Positions 1 to 12,131 are shown, counted from the stretch's first letter. The stretch is DNA of 64,000 bases from Streptomyces pyxinae (GCF_024756275.1 NZ_JANUGQ010000006.1:124001-188000), one strand, 5' to 3'. A program made the numbers and translations. The notes: a model not told the origin generated them from the sequence alone.

Positions 1-268
1 TGACGCCGTCCCCGGCCGCCGGGACGGCCACATGCAGCAGGGTCGCCGGGCTGCACCCGGGGGCCGTTGCCAGTCCCTCGGCCGCGCAGGCGGCCCACAC
101 CAGAGTCATGATCCCCAGCGGGACTCCGCAGATGAAGGCCAGCTGTCCGGGCCTCCCCTCGGGGGTCACCCGCTCCGGGTACTCGTCCAGCAGCCGTCCC
201 GTGAACGCGAGGCCCCGGGAGAGCCATGTCCTGGTCCGGCGCCGGCTGAGGTATGAGGGCACGTCCAT
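1..268 (-). CDS. Membrane protein, N-terminal part, cut by window edge
   Basis: The reverse strand is open from an ATG at 268 to the left edge, giving about 89 residues of a protein whose end lies outside the window. The readable part has a basic start (MDVPSYLSRRRTRTWLSRG), then a hydrophobic stretch around FICGVPLGIMTLVWAACAA that looks like a membrane segment. A GAGGA motif lies right against the ATG but sits six bases before the in-frame GTG at 262, so 262 is the more likely true start. I do not recognise the family. It is divergent from the conservon operon, with about 530 bases between them. Confidence 0.5.
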   Translation of the reverse strand, partial: MDVPSYLSRRRTRTWLSRGLAFTGRLLDEYPERVTPEGRPGQLAFICGVPLGIMTLVWAACAAEGLATAPGCSPATLLHVAVPAAGDGV

Positions 269-802
269 TCCTCGTCTGTGCGTCGGCCACTGACGCGCAC
301 GGGGCGGGTGGCGCGGAAGGTGCGGGTACAGACTGATGTACCCGCCCGCGCACCGGTGACACGACGGCGGCCGGCGTCCCCCGCGCCCACTCGGCCCCAA
401 CTCGGTTTCTCGCCGCCGTGCTTGCGTGTCCGGGACCGGAGCTGAGACTTCCGTACCCGCGAGGACGTACGGGCGGCCCGCCGTGACCGACAGGGTCCAT
501 GGGAGTCGGCCGCGGCGACCCCGGGCGTCCGATGGGTGTTGTCAACACCTACTCTTGGACATTTCACGGGTTCTCAGCCACGGGCCCGTGAGAAGGCCCG
601 CCGGGGGCCGGACGTCGGGCCGGATGTGCGGCCGGACGGAGAGCCGCACAGCGCCGTACGCGGAGCCGTGCGCGGAGCGGGACGTAAGAAAGCCCACAAG
701 GAGCGAGGAGACTTCCCAAAGTGATCGTCAACTCTCCTATAGTGACCAGAGTTTGTCGGGATTCGACGGCTCCAGTTGTCCGCCCACGCTCCGAGGACTG
801 AC
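269..802 (+). promoter_or_regulatory. Intergenic region with likely conservon promoter
   Basis: These 530 bases separate the divergent membrane protein from cvnA and contain no convincing gene. TATAGT at 738-743 is a good -10 element about 60 bases before the GTG start of cvnA; no clear -35 box is visible. It lies inside an inverted repeat, ACTCT (731-735) to AGAGT (748-752), which could be an operator. Further upstream, CACGGGCCCGTG (579-590) is a perfect 12-base palindrome of unknown role. Confidence 0.4.
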
Positions 803-2689
803 GTGTCGCACTCCTCCTTCCGGCCGGTCGTACCGGTCCTGCTGACAACGGCGGCCGTGACCGGCCTGCTCTGCGTGGTGGCCGTGGCCGCCGCCCCGGA
901 GGCGGGGCGGGACGCGGTGCTGTGGGTGGCGGTCGCGGCGGCGGTGGCGCTGACCGCCGCGGTCACCGTCGCCGCGCACGGGCTGCGTACCGCCCGGCAG
1001 CTCCGCGACGAACGGGCTCGGCTCACCGACGAGACCCAGCGCCGGGCGGCCGACACCGCCCGCACGGTCGCCGAGGCCCGCGACCGGGCCGCCCGCGCCA
1101 CCGCCGAGGCCGCGCGGGTCACGGCGGAGGCCCAGGCCCAGGCCGCCCGGTCCGTCGCGGAGGCGGGCTCCCGGGCGGACCAGGCGGTCGCGGAGGCCGG
1201 CAGCCGTGCCGAACGGGCCGTCACCGAGGCCCGGACCACCGCCGACCAGGAGATGGCGCGGGTGCGGACCGAGGCCGACCGGGCGGTGAACGAGGCCCGG
1301 GAGAGCGCCGAGCAGCGGGTGGTGGAGGCCCGGGCGGGCGCCGAGCGGACCGTGAGCGAGGCCCGGCGCAGCGCCGACGAACGGATCAGCGAGGCCCGGG
1401 AGACCGCCGACCGGCAGATGGCGGAGGCCCGCGCCGAGGCGGTACGCGCCCGGCGCGAGGCGACCCGCAGCGAGACCAACCGGGCCGCCGCCGTGGCTGC
1501 CTGCGCCAACGCGGCCGGCCGGATGCAGGCGCTGGCCACCGGCATGCTGGCCGACCTGCGCGAGATGGAGCACCGGCACACCGACGAGGACGTGCTCACC
1601 GATCTGCTCCACCTGGACCACCGCACCGCCCAGGCCGGCCGGCTCGCGGACTCCATCGCGGTGCTGACCGGCGCCCGGTCCGGCCGCCGCTGGGCCCGGC
1701 CGATCGTGATGGAGTCCATCCTGCGCGGCGCCATGGGCCGGATCGGCGGCTACCGTCGCGTACGGCTCCACTCCACCAGCGACGCGGCGATCGCCGGGCA
1801 CGCGGCCGAGGGCGTGATGCACGCGCTCGCCGAACTCCTCGACAACGCGGCCAACTTCTCGCCGCCCACCGCCGAGGTGCATGTCTATGTGGAGGAGGTC
1901 CCGGCCGGTCTGGTCATCACCGTCGAGGACAGCGGCCTGGTGATGAGCGACGTCCAACTGCGGCGCGCCGAACGGGCGGTCACCGCCGAGAGCACCGACC
2001 TGACCGGCCTCTCCGGCACCCGCCTCGGTCTCGCCGTGGTCGGCCGGCTGGCCCGCAAGCACGGGCTGACCGTGTCGTTCCGGCCCTCGGCACGCGGGGG
2101 CACCGGCGCCCTGATGATGCTGCCGCAGGAGCTGGTGGTGCGCACCGACCGCCCCGAGGACCGGCCGGCCGGCGCGGACCGGGCGAACGGGACGCCCGCG
2201 CTCCCGGCGCGCGCCGCCGGCCGCGGCCCGCTGGCCCTGGAGCCGGGACCGGGTGCGGCGCCGGCTCCGGAGCCCGCGAGCACGGCCACGGCGACGGCCA
2301 TGACCGCGACCGCGTTCCCGAGCACCGGGGCCGGCGTGGCCTCCGGCGGGCCCACCACCCCCGGTGGGCTGCCCAAGCGGCGCCGGGGCCAGACGCTGGC
2401 CGCCGCCCACCCGGCCGGCGCTCCCGCCACCCCGGGCACCGAGCCCCTCCCCGGACCGGCGACCGGGCGCCATGCCCGTACCGGAGCACCGAGCGCGGAT
2501 GGCTCGGACGACACGGCCGCCGGATCGACGGCGTCCACCGCCTCCACCGCGTCCCCGGCCTCCACGGCATCCCCCACCGCCCCCGCCGCCCCCGCCGACG
2601 GCTCGGTGCCCGCCGGGCACCGGACCGCGGCGGCCCGCTTCAGCAGCTTCCGCCAAGCGGTACGCACCACCACGGAAGGCACCCCCTGA
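803..2689 (+). CDS. cvnA: Conservon sensor-like ATPase (CvnA)
   Basis: Membrane-anchored histidine-kinase-like ATPase that heads a conservon. Two N-terminal hydrophobic segments (about residues 8-30 and 38-60) are followed by a long Ala/Glu/Arg-rich coiled coil built from repeats of the form EAR..A(D/E), to about residue 215. A HATPase_c domain follows, with its N-box at HALAELLDNAANFSPP and the VEDSGL loop. The last 200 residues are Pro/Ala/Thr-rich and probably disordered. I chose GTG 803 because GAGG lies six bases upstream; an in-frame TTG at 776 has no such support. The stop overlaps the next ATG. In conservons this protein is thought to act on the downstream GTPase rather than on a response regulator. 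Family assignment is strong, partner roles are by analogy. Confidence 0.88.
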   Translation: MSHSSFRPVVPVLLTTAAVTGLLCVVAVAAAPEAGRDAVLWVAVAAAVALTAAVTVAAHGLRTARQLRDERARLTDETQRRAADTARTVAEARDRAARATAEAARVTAEAQAQAARSVAEAGSRADQAVAEAGSRAERAVTEARTTADQEMARVRTEADRAVNEARESAEQRVVEARAGAERTVSEARRSADERISEARETADRQMAEARAEAVRARREATRSETNRAAAVAACANAAGRMQALATGMLADLREMEHRHTDEDVLTDLLHLDHRTAQAGRLADSIAVLTGARSGRRWARPIVMESILRGAMGRIGGYRRVRLHSTSDAAIAGHAAEGVMHALAELLDNAANFSPPTAEVHVYVEEVPAGLVITVEDSGLVMSDVQLRRAERAVTAESTDLTGLSGTRLGLAVVGRLARKHGLTVSFRPSARGGTGALMMLPQELVVRTDRPEDRPAGADRANGTPALPARAAGRGPLALEPGPGAAPAPEPASTATATAMTATAFPSTGAGVASGGPTTPGGLPKRRRGQTLAAAHPAGAPATPGTEPLPGPATGRHARTGAPSADGSDDTAAGSTASTASTASPASTASPTAPAAPADGSVPAGHRTAAARFSSFRQAVRTTTEGTP

Positions 2690-3099
2690 TGACCGGCATG
2701 TCCAGCACCACCGACGAGAAGCTCAACTGGCTGCTGGAGAACCTCCTCCAGCGCACCCCCGGCACCCGGCACGCCCTGGTGCTCTCCCGGGACGGCCTCA
2801 AGCTGTGCCGTACGCCCGAACTCTCCGTCGACCAGGCCGACCAGCTGGCCGCCATATCGGCGGGCATCCAGAGCCTGTCGCACGGCGCCTCCATGGAGTT
2901 CGGTGACGGCAGCGGCGGGGTGCGGTCGGCGATGGCCGAGTTCTACGGCGGTGTCCTGCTCATCGTGGAGGCGGGTGCCGGCGCCCATCTCGCGGTGGTG
3001 GCGGCCGACGACTCCGACGTCGGCCTGATCGGCCACAACATGAGCGAACTGGTCGAGCAGCTCGGTGAGTACCTGCACGCCGAGCCCCGCGCCACATGA
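2689..3099 (+). CDS. cvnB: Roadblock/LC7 protein (CvnB)
   Basis: A 136-residue roadblock/LC7-fold protein, second in the conservon. The N terminus (DEKLNWLLENLLQRTPGTRH) followed by ALVLSRDGLKL is the hallmark of the family, which in bacteria binds Ras/MglA-type GTPases and can act as an activating or scaffold partner. Here the expected partner is the GTPase two genes downstream. The ATG overlaps the cvnA stop (ATGA); a second in-frame ATG nine bases later is possible. It ends with a four-base overlap into the DUF742 gene, so the genes should be translationally coupled. Confidence 0.9.
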   Translation: MTGMSSTTDEKLNWLLENLLQRTPGTRHALVLSRDGLKLCRTPELSVDQADQLAAISAGIQSLSHGASMEFGDGSGGVRSAMAEFYGGVLLIVEAGAGAHLAVVAADDSDVGLIGHNMSELVEQLGEYLHAEPRAT

Positions 3100-3464
3100 G
3101 CGCCCCCGGCCCGCGCGACGAGTCCCCGGACCGCCTCTACACGGTCACCGGGGGCCGTACCCGCGCCGGCGACGACACGCCGTTCGACCTGGTCACGCTG
3201 GTGGTGACCGAGTCCGAGCCGGTGCCCGGCATGCAGTCGGAGCACCGGACGATCCTGCGCCTGTGCCGGCGGCCGACCGCCGTGGTGGAGGTGGCGGCCG
3301 AACTGGGCCTGCCGGTGAGCATCGTCCGCATCCTGCTCGCGGACCTGCTCGCCACCGGCCGGATCAGCGCCCGCCACCCGCGCACCTCCCGGCACCCGGG
3401 CACACACGGCCTCCCCGACCCCGACCTCCTGGAACAGGTGCTCGTTGGACTCCGCAACCTCTGA
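3096..3464 (+). CDS. cvnC: DUF742 protein (CvnC)
   Basis: A 122-residue DUF742 protein, third in the conservon order. The sequence runs from RLYTVTGGRT through FDLVTLVV to a winged-helix-like region (residues 52-90, RTILRLCRRPTAVVEVAAELGLP). The family is almost always found between roadblock and GTPase genes in actinomycetes, and a DNA-binding or adaptor role has been proposed; its biochemical job is not settled. The start overlaps the cvnB stop by four bases. Confidence 0.9.
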   Translation: MSAPGPRDESPDRLYTVTGGRTRAGDDTPFDLVTLVVTESEPVPGMQSEHRTILRLCRRPTAVVEVAAELGLPVSIVRILLADLLATGRISARHPRTSRHPGTHGLPDPDLLEQVLVGLRNL

Positions 3465-4191
3465 CCCCGCGCACGGCACCCCGACCGCCACCCCCTCCGT
3501 CACCGGCACCCCCGGCACGGGCACCGGCGCCCCGGCGACCGCCACGGACTCCGGCACGCACACCGGCGCCCCGGACGCCGGTCCGGACACCGGCGCGCGC
3601 ACCGGCAGGCACGCCCGTACGCCGCTGGCCGGGACCGCCGACAACGGGCTGAAGATCGTCGTGGTGGGCGGCTTCGGGGTCGGCAAGACCACCATGGTCC
3701 GCTCGGTCAGCGAGATCCGTCCCCTCAACACCGAGGAGACGATGACCCGCGCGGGCGAGGGCGTCGACGACCTCACCGGGGTGGGCACCAAGACCGCCAC
3801 CACCGTGGCCTTCGACTTCGGCCGGATCACCCTGGACGCCCGCAACGTCCTCTATCTCTTCGGCGCCCCCGGCCAGGAACGGTTCTGGTTCCTCTGGGAC
3901 CGGCTCTTCTCCGGCACCCTCGGCGCGGTGGTGCTGGTGGACACCCGGCGGCTCGCGGACTCCTGGTACGCGATCGACCGGCTGGAACACCACGGCACCC
4001 CGTTCATCGTGGCCTGCAACGACTTCGGCGGCCCGGTCCACACCGAGCAGGAGATCCGCGAGGCGCTGGACCTCCCGGAGCACGTACCGCTGGTGGAGTG
4101 CGACGCCCGCGACCGCTCGTCCAGCAAGTACGTCCTGATCACCCTCCTCGAACACCTCCAGGCCCAAGCCCTCCGGGAGACCAGAACATGA
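3445..4191 (+). CDS. cvnD: MglA-like small GTPase (CvnD)
   Basis: A 248-residue ATP/GTP-binding protein of the conservon GTPase family. Walker A is GGFGVGKT (residues 75-82), a T-rich switch region follows, and the DxxG-like element lies near LFGAPGQERFWFLWD. The NKxD position reads ACNDFGG, as is usual in this family. The first 65 residues are Thr/Gly/Pro-rich and probably disordered, longer than typical. The start is TTG 3445, giving a 20-base overlap with cvnC; no better start is in frame before the conserved core. It should switch the two P450s or another target in response to CvnA-C, but that is inference from the operon. Confidence 0.88.
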   Translation: MDSATSDPAHGTPTATPSVTGTPGTGTGAPATATDSGTHTGAPDAGPDTGARTGRHARTPLAGTADNGLKIVVVGGFGVGKTTMVRSVSEIRPLNTEETMTRAGEGVDDLTGVGTKTATTVAFDFGRITLDARNVLYLFGAPGQERFWFLWDRLFSGTLGAVVLVDTRRLADSWYAIDRLEHHGTPFIVACNDFGGPVHTEQEIREALDLPEHVPLVECDARDRSSSKYVLITLLEHLQAQALRETRT

Positions 4192-5401
4192 CCGCCCCCG
4201 TGCCCCTGTCCGGGCCCCGGTTCCAGACCGAGCCCACCCAGCTCTACCGGGAGATACGGCGGGAGCACGGAGCCGTCGCGCCCGTGCTGCTCGACGGCGA
4301 CGTCCCGGCCTGGCTGGTGCTCGACTACCGCGAACTCCACCAGGTCACCGCCGATCCGGTGCTCTTCAGCCGCGACTCGGAGCTGTGGAACCAGTGGGAC
4401 AACATCCCGCCGGACTGGCCGCTGCTGCCGATGATCGGCCGCAGGCAGCCCTCGATCCTGTACACCGTCGGTGAGCGGCACCGGCAGCGGGCGCGGATGA
4501 TCGGGGACGCGCTGGAGTCGGTCGATCCGTTCACGCTGCGGAAGTACGCGGAGACGTACGCGGACGGGCTGATCGACGCCTTCTGCGGCGTCGGGCACAC
4601 CGACCTCGTGGCCCGGTACGCCATGCTGCTGCCGGTCCGGGTGCTGGTGAAGATCTACGGCGTGCCCGACGACGAGGGACCGGCCCTGGTCACCGCGCTC
4701 AACGACATGATCGACGGCCGGGAACGCGCGCTCGCCGGCCAACAGCACCTGGCCGGCTCGATGTTCGCGCTGCTCGCCGCCAAACAGGCCGAACCGGACG
4801 ACTCGGTGGCCTCCCGGATGCTGGAGGACCCGTCCGGCTTCACGGTGGAGGAGGTCGCCCAGGACCTGATGGTGATGATGGCCGCGGGCCACCAGCCGAC
4901 CGCCGACTGGATCGGCAACTCGCTGCGGCTGATGCTCACCGACGACCGGTTCGCCGCCTCGCTCTCCGGCGGCCGGCACAGTGTGGCCGAGGCGATGAAC
5001 GAGGTGCTCTGGGCCGACACCCCGACCCAGAACGTGGCAGGGCGCTGGGCCTCCCGGGACACCCGGCTGGGCGGCCGGCACATCAGGGCCGGGGACCTGC
5101 TGCTGCTCGGGCTGGCCGCCGCCAACGCCGACCCGCAGGTGCACATCGACCACACCGCGCTCACCGGCGGCAACAGCGCCCACTTCTCCTTCGGCCACGG
5201 CGAGCACCGCTGTCCGTTCCCGGCCCAGGAGGTGGCCGAGGTCATCGCCAGGACCGGGATCGAGGTGCTGCTCGACCGGCTGCCCGATCTGGACCTCGCC
5301 GTACCGGCCGACTCCCTCACCCGCCGCCCCTCCCCCTGGCTGCGCGGCCTCACCGAGCTGCCGGTCACCTTCTCCCCGACCCCGGCACTCGGCGGCGCCG
5401 T

Positions 5402-5405
<4 letters not shown>
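4188..5405 (+). CDS. Cytochrome P450, CYP157-like, lacking EXXR
   Basis: A 405-residue P450 whose ATG overlaps the GTPase stop. The haem loop FGHGEHRCP (335-343, Cys342) is intact. The I-helix reads AGHQPT (233-238), without the usual acid-threonine pair, and the K-helix position that should be ExxR reads EVLW (272-275), so the normally invariant Arg is Trp. Loss of EXXR is the published hallmark of the Streptomyces CYP157 family, which is found in conservons paired with CYP154, exactly the arrangement here. The IPPDWPL motif (73-79) is shared with the next P450. Substrate unknown. Confidence 0.88.
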
Positions 5406-8211
<2,806 letters not shown>

Positions 8212-8265
8212 GCTGTGTGGGGGAAGCGGGCTCCGCTCCTCGTCCCGCATCGCGATGATCTGGGT

Positions 8266-8930
8266 GTGGGACGAGGGGATCTTTCCGATGAGCAGTGGAC
8301 TCTGCTGGAGCCGTTGCTGCCGGTGACGGTCCTGGGCAGGCCCTCGGTAGGCCGGCGCAAGCTGATCGACGGGATCCGGTGGCGGGTGCGGACCGGTGCT
8401 CCGTGGCGGGATCTCCCGTCGGAGTCGGACCCTGGCAGACGGTCTACGGACTCTTCCGTCGCTGGCAGCGGGACGGCACCCGGCCGGTGGTGTGACCAAG
8501 CGGCAGGCCCGGGCGGTCGTCGTTGCCGCAGGCGCCCGCCACAACGGCCAAGACCAGAAGGAACCGCCGGGCGGGGTCGGCACCGAGCCGGACGACCACG
8601 GCCTGGGCCGGTCCCGGGGGGCTTCACCACAAAGGTCCACCTGGCCTGCGAACAGGGCCAGCGGCCGCTGTCCCTTCTGGTCACCGCCGGGCAGCGCGGC
8701 GACAGCCCGTAGTTCACGGCCATCCTTGAAGGCATCCGGGGCCCTCGCGTCGGGCCAGGCCGTTCCCGAGTCCGTCCACTGCGGGTGAGGGGCGACAAGG
8801 CGTGCTCATTTCGCGCCAACCGGGTTCACCTGCGAAAGCGCGGGATCCGGGGCACGATTCCGGAGCCGGCCGACCAGACCAGGAACCGCAAGCGACGCGG
8901 AAAGGCCGGTGGGAGGCCTCCGGTCTGGAC
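8266..8930 (+). pseudogene. Decayed IS5-family transposase
   Basis: Remnant of an IS5-type transposase inserted just after serC. The N-terminal part (GDLSDEQWTLLEPLLP, then RWRVRTGAPWRDLPSE) is in one frame. A one-base loss near 8425 moves the reading to PWQTVYGLFRRWQRDGT in the next frame, which stops. Further pieces are GFTTKVHLACEQGQRPLSLL (about 8625-8690) and RKRGIRGTIPEPADQTRNRK (about 8835-8895), ending at AGGRPP. The segment with the first catalytic Asp is missing and so is the C-terminal end, so the element cannot be active by itself. Confidence 0.85.
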
Positions 8931-9048
8931 GAAGGCGGTTATGAGATCGTCCGCCGCGACACCACCCGGAACGAGCACGAGGTCGCCACCTCGACCAGCA
9001 TCGACGACATCGCCCGCGACCTCACCGTCTGGACGGCCGCCCGCAACA

Positions 9049-9294
9049 TCAGTGCTCGCCGGCCCCGCCCCCGCACCGACATCGAATCTCCGCGGCGTGC
9101 TCCCGCGCAGCGGCTGCCTCCGCTCCGGCACGAATTCGATCGTCCTCGAAGACCAGCACGCAGGCCAACGCGTCCAAGGCATCAGCGACCTCCTCCTGCC
9201 AGTCAGCGAACTCGACGGAGTCCGCTGTGGGCGGCCGCTGCGACTTCACAGAGCGGAGACGGCGCAAGGAGTGCTTCAGCACGGAGTCAACCAC
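9049..9294 (-). CDS. Small hypothetical protein, possibly partial
   Basis: An 81-residue reading frame on the reverse strand from GTG 9294. Its composition looks protein-like, acidic and helical, for example ADSVEFADWQEEVADALDAL and AEAAAAREHAAEIR, unlike shadow frames nearby. No family recognised. It sits in the decayed stretch after the IS remnant, where neighbouring plus-strand fragments (8931-9048) also look like gene debris, so it may itself be a remnant. Confidence 0.35.
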   Translation of the reverse strand: MVDSVLKHSLRRLRSVKSQRPPTADSVEFADWQEEVADALDALACVLVFEDDRIRAGAEAAAAREHAAEIRCRCGGGAGEH

Positions 9295-9454
9295 GAGGCT
9301 TCTTTCGATCGGAACGCGGTCGTCCCCATCGTGCGCCAGTTTCAAAACACGGCCCAGCCGTCCGCCTCCCTCCGGCTGCAGGCAGCCGACGCGCGCCCGC
9401 CGGCGCAGGGCCCGGGGGCCCCGGTGGCGGGCGCGCGCCATACCCGGCGGGCGG

Positions 9455-9601
9455 TCAGTCGCGGCGTACGCGTTCCACGAGGTCCTGGAGGCGGCCGTCC
9501 AGCACCCAGTCGGCTGTAAGCCGGTCGTCGTGGCCCTCCGCGCTCAGCACGAGCACCCGCTCCTCCGACTCCGGCCCCCCGGCGCCGAGTACGGGAGGCA
9601 T
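9455..9601 (-). CDS. Small hypothetical protein (48 aa)
   Basis: Short reverse-strand frame from ATG 9601, sixteen bases after the stop of the next upstream gene on that strand. The protein starts MPPVLGAGGPESEERVLVLS and ends with an acidic helix (DGRLQDLVERVRRD). Close spacing suggests co-transcription with the 122-residue protein upstream. No family recognised; it could be a fragment. Confidence 0.35.
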   Translation of the reverse strand: MPPVLGAGGPESEERVLVLSAEGHDDRLTADWVLDGRLQDLVERVRRD

Positions 9602-9617
9602 GTGCGCCCGGGGCCGG

Positions 9618-9986
9618 TCACGGCGCGTCCCCCGGCCCGGTCCCCGGCGGCAGGGAGTCCGGCCCGGCCTCGGCAACCGCCCGCCGGATCACCTCGCGCT
9701 TGTGGTCGGCGTGCTCGCTCCGCAGCCGCTGAAGGCCCCGGCGGGCGTGCTCGGGCGTACGCCACTCGGGAGGCGTGGCGGCATCCACCCGGGCCCGCAT
9801 GACGTCGAACATGCGGTGGAGTTCCCGGTGGCGGACGTGCCGGCTCCACCAGTCCTCCGCCCACCAGACCGGGCGCAGCGCCCAGTCGCGCACCCTGCGG
9901 CGGGGAAAGAAGATGCGTTCCAGATCGCGCCGCACCTTCCGCTGTTCCTCGGTGAGCCGGGGCTTCTTCCACCCGAGCCGCCTCAC
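9618..9986 (-). CDS. Hypothetical basic protein
   Basis: Reverse-strand frame of 122 residues from GTG 9986, chosen because the coding-like part begins there (MRRLGWKKPRLTEEQRKVRR). The protein is rich in Arg, Glu and Trp, with ALRPVWWAEDWWSRH and an amphipathic, predicted helical C-terminal half (EHARRGLQRLRSEHADHKRE). No membrane segment and no recognised domain. It lies downstream of the anti-sigma-like ATPase on the same strand, about 200 bases away. Confidence 0.45.
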   Translation of the reverse strand: MRRLGWKKPRLTEEQRKVRRDLERIFFPRRRVRDWALRPVWWAEDWWSRHVRHRELHRMFDVMRARVDAATPPEWRTPEHARRGLQRLRSEHADHKREVIRRAVAEAGPDSLPPGTGPGDAP

Positions 9987-10183
9987 CGGGACCACCGGGG
10001 GCCAGTGAAGGAGGCGGGGGCGTACGGTCCGGTCATGCCGGATCCGTGGTGGTCCTTGATGATCACAAGTTGGTCCCGTTGCCATGGGCGTGTGAAGTGG
10101 GATGGAGCCGCCGTGTCCGAGGAGGAAGCGGGTACGGCCCGGGTGCAGGACGGCGAAGAGGGCGTGGGGCCGTCCACAGCGGC

Positions 10184-10615
10184 TCAGGGCGGGCAACTGC
10201 CGTCGCTGATCAGGCACCAGACCTGCTTGCCGGGGCCTTCCGCAGCCGGTCCGTAACCCCAGCAGGTGGTCAGCGCGTCCACCAGCGCCAGTCCCCGCCC
10301 GTCCGTGGCGCCGAGCCCCGCCGAGCGCGGCACCGGCGGGTCCGGGGAGGGGTCCTCCACCGTGATCAGCAGCAGCCGCTCCGCGCGATGAGCGGCCAGC
10401 CGCACCGTGTCCCCGGAGCTGCGGCACCCGTGCCGGACGGCGTTGGCCACCAGCTCGTGCGCCACCAGCACCACGGCGTCCGGCTCCGGCCACCCCCACT
10501 TGACCACCCGCCGCTCCAGCGACTCCCGCGCCCCCGCGATCTCCGCGAGGTCACCCGGGATCACCGCGGCGAAAGCCTCGTGCACCGGGGAAGCGACAAC
10601 CCGCCGGCCGTTCAT
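10184..10615 (-). CDS. Anti-sigma-factor-type ATP-binding protein
   Basis: A 143-residue HATPase_c_2 protein of the RsbW/SpoIIAB-like group that is very common in Streptomyces. The N-box is VLVAHELVANAVRHG and the G1 region reads DPSPDPPVPRSAGLGATDGRGLALV. Such proteins usually bind and inhibit a sigma factor or act as a partner of an anti-anti-sigma protein; no such partner is next to it. Its ATG overlaps the stop of the upstream unknown gene by four bases, so the two are translationally coupled. Confidence 0.82.
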   Translation of the reverse strand: MNGRRVVASPVHEAFAAVIPGDLAEIAGARESLERRVVKWGWPEPDAVVLVAHELVANAVRHGCRSSGDTVRLAAHRAERLLLITVEDPSPDPPVPRSAGLGATDGRGLALVDALTTCWGYGPAAEGPGKQVWCLISDGSCPP

Positions 10616-11151
10616 GCCACCACCACCGGTGGCGCGCCCTCCAACAGCACGTCGAGCAGCCCCTCGGTGACCACAGCGAGCCGCCGCAGATACCCCAGCG
10701 GACCACCCACCGCCACGGCCTCGTCGTCCCGCTCAAGCGCCCGAGCTCGCTCCACCAACCGCCCGGCCCGGCCCTCCGGCCGGCCCTTGAACCACTCCAC
10801 CACCACGGCCGCAAGCCGGCCCGGCACGCCCTGAAGCCGCCCGACCAGCCCCTCGATCTCCGCGTCGGCCAACGCGCCGCTGGGCCCAAGGAGCAGCTCC
10901 AGCACGTCGTACAGCGGCTCCACCGGCTGCCCGACCCGGAGAAGGTCGGCCATCCGAGCCAACTCGTCGTCCGAGTGGATCGGCGCCCAGCCGTTGGTGT
11001 CCCCGGCACCGGAGCGGTCGTCGTTGCGCGACCAAGCGCATCGGCGCGTCCTGGCATCACTGCTGTCCTGTATGGCCGCCGTTTGACACCCAATGGCGAT
11101 GGGTGTCGCGAAAGTGCGCGGCGACAGGTCGTACGTGCAGGTCTTGGGCAT
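10612..11151 (-). CDS. Hypothetical protein coupled to anti-sigma-like ATPase
   Basis: A 179-residue protein from ATG 11151, which has GGAG about nine bases upstream on the reverse strand. The first 45 residues are unlike the rest, so the true start may be further in. The coherent part starts near DDELARMADLLRVGQPVEPL and is helical, with LVGRLQGVPGRLAAVVVEWF and YLRRLAVVTEGLLDVLLEGA. No family recognised. The four-base overlap with the ATPase gene suggests a joint regulatory role. Confidence 0.55.
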   Translation of the reverse strand: MPKTCTYDLSPRTFATPIAIGCQTAAIQDSSDARTRRCAWSRNDDRSGAGDTNGWAPIHSDDELARMADLLRVGQPVEPLYDVLELLLGPSGALADAEIEGLVGRLQGVPGRLAAVVVEWFKGRPEGRAGRLVERARALERDDEAVAVGGPLGYLRRLAVVTEGLLDVLLEGAPPVVVA

Positions 11152-11345
11152 GCGGGGTCTCCAGTGACGAGGAGCACAGGAGGGACCACTTGGGCGCGCC
11201 TCCAAGGCGATCACCTTGTGTGTCCGGCTGGTGACCAGAGAACACCCACAGGGAAGGGCAGTGGAAGGAAGTAGCGATGAAGTTGACTCGTCAGTAACGC
11301 CCGTCAGGCATCGATGTGCCCGTCTGTCCTGACATGCTGTCGGGC

Positions 11346-12131
11346 ATGGCCACATTGAACGGAAGGCCCGCCACAGCTGAGGACTTGCTGCCTCTGGCAC
11401 TGACGAGCCTGGGACACTTCACGTCCATGCGCGTGGACGCTGAACGCCGTGTACGGGGTCTGTCCATGCATCTGGAGCGCCTGGTACGGGACTGCGAGGT
11501 GGTCTGGGGAGCCACCCTGGACCCCGACTGCGTTCTCACCCACATTCGTCTCGCCCTGGAAGGTCGGGACGACGTACCGTGCACGATCCGGGTGACGGTC
11601 TACGACCCCGCCGTGAACATGGGGCGCCCGGTGGACGCGGTTGAGCCCGCCGTCCTGGTGACCGTGCGCCCGGCCGGTGAGCTGTCACCCCCGCCCATGC
11701 GCGTTCGCAGTGTCCGGTACGAACGCGACCTGCCACTGGTGAAGCACACCGGTCTCTTCGGTTCCCTGCACATCCGCCGTACCGCCCAGGCAACCGGCTA
11801 TGACGACGCGTTGTTCATCGGGCCCGACGACCGGGTCAGCGAGGGCGTCACCTGGAACATCGGCTTCATCGATCAGAACGACTCCGTCGTGTGGCCCCAG
11901 GCCCCGGTCCTGCCCGGAGTGACCATGGCTCTGCTCCAGCAGCACGCTGCCCACCAGGTCACGCCCATCACGCTCGACGAAGCCAAGGGCATGAAGGCCG
12001 CGTTCGCCACCAATGTCTCCGTCGGCGTCCGAGCCATCTCCGCCATCGACCACACCCCCCTGGCCATAGAGCACCCCGTGCTCACGACCCTGCGCGACGC
12101 CTACCGCGCCATCCCCGGCGACACTATCTAG
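11346..12131 (+). CDS. Class IV (branched-chain type) aminotransferase-like protein
   Basis: A 261-residue fold-type IV PLP protein, related to branched-chain aminotransferases and aminodeoxychorismate lyase. The PLP lysine is expected in PLVKHTGLFGSLHIRR. The region GYDDALFIGPDDRVSEGVTWNIGF carries the conserved Glu and Asn of the cofactor site, and PGVTMALL the phosphate-loop region. ATG 11346 is the most likely start; ATG 11334 is also in frame. An XRE-FGE fusion follows after nine bases, so the two form an operon. Substrate unknown. Confidence 0.75.
   Translation: MATLNGRPATAEDLLPLALTSLGHFTSMRVDAERRVRGLSMHLERLVRDCEVVWGATLDPDCVLTHIRLALEGRDDVPCTIRVTVYDPAVNMGRPVDAVEPAVLVTVRPAGELSPPPMRVRSVRYERDLPLVKHTGLFGSLHIRRTAQATGYDDALFIGPDDRVSEGVTWNIGFIDQNDSVVWPQAPVLPGVTMALLQQHAAHQVTPITLDEAKGMKAAFATNVSVGVRAISAIDHTPLAIEHPVLTTLRDAYRAIPGDTI

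Noticed and set aside
922..3099. Very long plus-strand frame through cvnA
   Set aside because: Its first part is Arg/Gly/Pro nonsense out of frame with the ATPase; only the end is the roadblock gene, which has its own start.
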